DNA of 64,000 nt, from the NCBI RefSeq assembly GCF_041320705.1, contig NZ_JBGGTQ010000001.1, positions 1 through 64,000 on the forward strand. The letters run 5' to 3'. The notes beneath the pieces were generated by a model. The model did not search any database. It was not told where the DNA came from and worked only from the letters and a program-made list of their open reading frames with translations. The stretch comes from Kineococcus mangrovi (GTDB lineage Bacteria > Actinomycetota > Actinomycetes > Actinomycetales > Kineococcaceae). Made by a program: the position numbers and the translations under genes. This document shows, in pieces, positions 61,390 through 64,000 of the stretch. Positions within the stretch are counted from its first letter, which is position 1. Each line of letters opens with the position of its first letter.

Positions 61390-62864
61390 GCCGGGGGCGG
61401 GCCGCGGGCGCGCGCGAGCACCTGCTGCGCCAGGTGCGCGCCGAGCTCGACGGCGGGGCGAGCACCCGGCAGGCCTGCCGGCACGTCGGCGCCCTCGCCG
61501 GGGTCCACCCCACGACGCTGCTCACCTGGTGGCGGGCCTCGGACCGCACGGGCGAGCCGCCGCGCACCGGCCCGAGCGAGCGCGAGCTGCTGGCCCTGCG
61601 CCTGGTCGCCCTCGCCGGCCTGGCCGTGCTGGGCGCCGACGTCGCGCTCGGCGACGTCCTGCCGACCGCGGGGGTCGTCGCGGCCGGGCTGGCGCCCGTG
61701 TGGGCGGGATCGCTCGCCCGCTTCCCCGGCGCCCGGGCCGTCCTGCTGCTGGCACCGGTGGCGATCGCCTCCGGCCTGCTCCTGACCGCGCTGCCCGGCG
61801 CGCACGACGTCGAGCTGCGGTACACCGTCGCCACCTGCACGCGCACCCTCTCCCTCGTCCTCGGTGTCGGTTTCGTGCTGTGGTGCCGAGGTCTCCTGCG
61901 GGTCGAGACCGTCGCCCTGGCCTACGGGGCGGGAGCGCTGCTGGCGGCCGCACCGCACGTGCCCGGCTCGCCGAACGCCTGGAAGTACCAGCTGGCGCTG
62001 CCGGTGACGCTCGTCGTCCTGGGCCTGGCCCAGCGGGTCCCCGGCCCGGCGGGGTCCGCCGTCGTGCTGGTCGCGCTGGCCGGGCTGGGGGCGGTGAGCG
62101 TGGTCCGCGACTACCGCAGCCTCCTCGGCTTCACGGCCCTGACCGCCGTCGTCGTCGGCTGGCAGCTCGTGCGAGCGGGCCGCCGCGTCCGGCGGCGACC
62201 GGGCCGGGCTCCCCTGGCCCCCTGGCTGGCCACGGGCGTGCTGCTCGCCCTGGCCGGGGTCGTGCTCTACCGGGCCGCCGAGCAGCTGCTGCTGTCCGGC
62301 CTCCTGGGCCGGGAGCTGCAGCTGCGCTCCCAGGCCCAGGTCCAGGCCGCCGGGTCCCTGCTGGCCGGGGGCCGCCCGGAGTGGGCGGGCACCTGGCGGT
62401 TGGTGCAGGACACGCCCGCCGGGTTCGGGCCCGGGGCCGTGCCGCGCCCGCACGACGTCACCGTCGCCCGGGAGGGGCTGGCCACGGTCGGGATCGGCCC
62501 CGACAACGGCTACGTCGACCACTACATGTTCGGCGGGCAGTTCCGGCTGCACTCCACGGTGGCCGACGCCTGGTCGAACTTCGGCTGGGCCGGCGTCGCC
62601 CTCACGCTGCTCGTGGGCGGGCTGATCGTCCACGCGCTCCTGACGCGGGTGGCCGCGGGCACCGCCTCGGCGCTCGTGGTGCTGCTGGGGCTGCGGGCGC
62701 TGTGGGACCTGGCCGTCGGCCCGATGTACTCCGACCTGCCGGAGGTCCTCCTCGCCCTCGCCCTGGTGCTGCGGGCGCGTCCGGACCTCAGGCGGTGGGC
62801 ACGGCCCCGGCCGCCGACGCGGGTCGACCTGCGGCGGCGGGTCCCCGCCGCCGTCGCGGGCTGA
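61386..62864 (+). CDS. Wzy-like polysaccharide polymerase with N-terminal HTH-like region
   Basis: The 492-residue protein has about 10-12 membrane helices from residue 70 on, a large outer loop (about 320-390) with GIGPDNGYVDHYMFGG, and the layout of O-antigen polymerase/ligase proteins. The first 68 residues are soluble and include ELDGGASTRQACRHVGALAG and VHPTTLLTWWRA, closely resembling the HTH region of IS3-type OrfA transposases. It starts in a GTGA overlap with the Wzz-like gene, so length control and polymerisation are co-translated. Its end overlaps the next gene by 77 bases in antiparallel. Confidence 0.75.
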   Translation: MSRGRAAGAREHLLRQVRAELDGGASTRQACRHVGALAGVHPTTLLTWWRASDRTGEPPRTGPSERELLALRLVALAGLAVLGADVALGDVLPTAGVVAAGLAPVWAGSLARFPGARAVLLLAPVAIASGLLLTALPGAHDVELRYTVATCTRTLSLVLGVGFVLWCRGLLRVETVALAYGAGALLAAAPHVPGSPNAWKYQLALPVTLVVLGLAQRVPGPAGSAVVLVALAGLGAVSVVRDYRSLLGFTALTAVVVGWQLVRAGRRVRRRPGRAPLAPWLATGVLLALAGVVLYRAAEQLLLSGLLGRELQLRSQAQVQAAGSLLAGGRPEWAGTWRLVQDTPAGFGPGAVPRPHDVTVAREGLATVGIGPDNGYVDHYMFGGQFRLHSTVADAWSNFGWAGVALTLLVGGLIVHALLTRVAAGTASALVVLLGLRALWDLAVGPMYSDLPEVLLALALVLRARPDLRRWARPRPPTRVDLRRRVPAAVAG

Positions 62865-63726
62865 GCGCGAGCGCCCAGCCGGCCAGCGTCCCGCGCACCG
62901 CGGCACGCACCGGTGCGCGGTCGGTGAGCAGGCGGCGCCACCCGTCGCGGCGCAGCACCTCCGCGGCGTAGCGCGGCGCCCCCAGGCCCTGCCGGAGCGC
63001 GACCCGCGCGCCCAGGTTGCGGCGGGCGAACAGCAACCGGTTGCGGCAGTGGAACTCCACGTACACCGGCGACTTGTGCGCACCCGCCTGGGTGCCACCC
63101 ACCGCGTGCACCGCGAGCAGGTCGCGGCGCACCGCGACCTCGCCCCCGGCGCGCTGGACGCGCAGGCTGAGGTCCACGTCCTCCCAGTACAGGAAGTACT
63201 CCGGGCAGAACCCGCCGACCGCCTCCCACAGGTCCCGGTGCACCGCCAGGCACGCCCCGGTGAGCCAGGGCACCAGGCCGGGCCCGGTGAGGCGGCCCGT
63301 GCGCCGGGTGCGCCCGGTCCGCAGCGAGACCTCCGCGCCGTCGAACCACACCCGGCCGTCCTCGCGGACGACGCGCGGGGCCACGAGCCGCGCGGGGTGC
63401 GCGCGCACCTCGGCGTGCAGGGCCGCCGCGACGGCCGGGTCCAGCCGCAGGTCCGGGTTGACGACGAGCAGGGCGTCGCACCCGGCGGCGAGGGCGCGCG
63501 CGGCACCGGCGTTCACCCCGGCGCCGAACCCGTCGTTGCCCGGCATCAGGACGACCTCCAGCCCGCGGCGCCGGCACAGCGCGACGACCGCCTCGCGGTG
63601 GGCCGCGGTGGAGAGGTTGTCCACGACCACGACGTGCCCCAGCGGGCGCAGGTCGTGGTGCAGCAGGTGCCGCTCGAGCACGACGGGGTCGCCGTAGTTG
63701 ACGACCACGACCCCCAGCCCGGTCAC
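62788..63726 (-). CDS. GT2-family glycosyltransferase (rhamnosyltransferase-like)
   Basis: The 312-residue protein has LGVVVVNYGDPVVLERHL, VVVDNLSTA, PGNDGFGAGVNAGAARAL and NPDLRLDP, a set common in WbbL/RfbF-type rhamnosyltransferases, plus FLYWEDVDLSLRVQRAG. With the dTDP-rhamnose genes nearby, rhamnose is a reasonable donor, though unproven. GTG at 63726 overlaps the stop of the upstream GT4 gene as GTGA. Confidence 0.83.
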   Translation of the reverse strand: MTGLGVVVVNYGDPVVLERHLLHHDLRPLGHVVVVDNLSTAAHREAVVALCRRRGLEVVLMPGNDGFGAGVNAGAARALAAGCDALLVVNPDLRLDPAVAAALHAEVRAHPARLVAPRVVREDGRVWFDGAEVSLRTGRTRRTGRLTGPGLVPWLTGACLAVHRDLWEAVGGFCPEYFLYWEDVDLSLRVQRAGGEVAVRRDLLAVHAVGGTQAGAHKSPVYVEFHCRNRLLFARRNLGARVALRQGLGAPRYAAEVLRRDGWRRLLTDRAPVRAAVRGTLAGWALALSPRRRRGPAAAGRPASAAGAVPTA

Positions 63727-64000
63727 CGGGTACCCCCCGCGGCGGCGGTCCGCAGCCCCTCGACCAGACCGGCCCGGTACCGCTGCGGGGCGAAGCGTTC
63801 CGCCGCCACCGGGGCGTGCCGGGCCGCGCACGCCTGCAGGTCGGGCAGGGCGGCCGCCACCTCGGACACCGCGCGCGCCAGCGCCGCCGCGTCCCCCGGC
63901 GGCACCAGCCGGGCGCTGGGCACGCCGGCCACGGCCTCCGGCAGACCGCCGACGTCGCTGACCAGGACGGGCCGCCCCGCCAGCACCCCCTCCACGGCGG
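63723..64000 (-). CDS. GT4-family glycosyltransferase, C-terminal part (cut by window edge)
   Basis: Only the last 92 residues are in the window. AVEGVLAGRPVLVSDVGGLPEAV matches the donor-binding C-terminal half of GT4 enzymes, and the PPGDAAALARAV segment that usually follows is present. The start lies beyond the right edge. It is coupled to the GT2 gene by GTGA. Confidence 0.78.
   Translation of the reverse strand, partial: AVEGVLAGRPVLVSDVGGLPEAVAGVPSARLVPPGDAAALARAVSEVAAALPDLQACAARHAPVAAERFAPQRYRAGLVEGLRTAAAGGTR

Overview
The window is very GC-rich, uses many GTG starts and has long GC-rich shadow frames on the opposite strands. It also carries PriA-type HisA, an actinobacterial rRNA leader box, and the order infC-rpmI-rplT-spoU-kinase-pheST-argCJBDFRH. 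Together these point to a high-GC actinomycete. By synteny and style a Kineococcus-like member of the Kineosporiales is my best guess, but that is inference.

Left third (1 to about 18,000, almost all minus strand). The left edge holds the promoter and pre-16S leader of an rRNA operon whose 16S gene lies just outside. Reading in the direction of transcription there follows a translation block: infC with an ATC start, rpmI, rplT, a SpoU methyltransferase, a soluble PAS histidine kinase, pheS, pheT and an SDR oxidoreductase. Next comes the tightly coupled arginine operon argC-J-B-D-F-R-H, then mpg and tyrS. Tandem ARG boxes overlap the argC promoter and start. argG is not in the cluster.

Middle (18,000 to 31,700). 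DUF1844 and DoxX genes are followed by the histidine genes. These are split: hisD plus a small conserved gene (27-28.7 kb) are separated from hisC-hisB-hisH-priA-sseB (19-23 kb) by two Gfo/Idh oxidoreductases and a divergent sthA transhydrogenase. A LacI-type operator lies in the divergent gap. A LON-domain gene, ybaK and an OFA-family MFS transporter with a 35-residue partner protein complete this part.

Right half (31,700 to 64,000). This is a large cell-surface/extracellular polysaccharide locus. It encodes many glycosyltransferases (GT2, GT4, GT14-like, two GT-C-like membrane proteins), two Wzx-type flippases, a Wzy-like polymerase, and a Wzz/Wzc-like chain-length protein whose kinase motifs are degenerate. 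It also encodes the full dTDP-rhamnose pathway (rfbB, A, D, C on alternating strands) and a CDP-alcohol phosphotransferase with a TagD-like cytidylyltransferase. Three exported or anchored GH16 proteins (one with a changed catalytic motif) and a secreted PIG-L deacetylase with a discoidin-like domain are also present. The model is: activated sugars are assembled on a lipid carrier, flipped, polymerised with length control, and then trimmed or deacetylated outside the cell. The last gene is cut by the right edge. No tRNA genes, CRISPR arrays or intact insertion sequences were seen.
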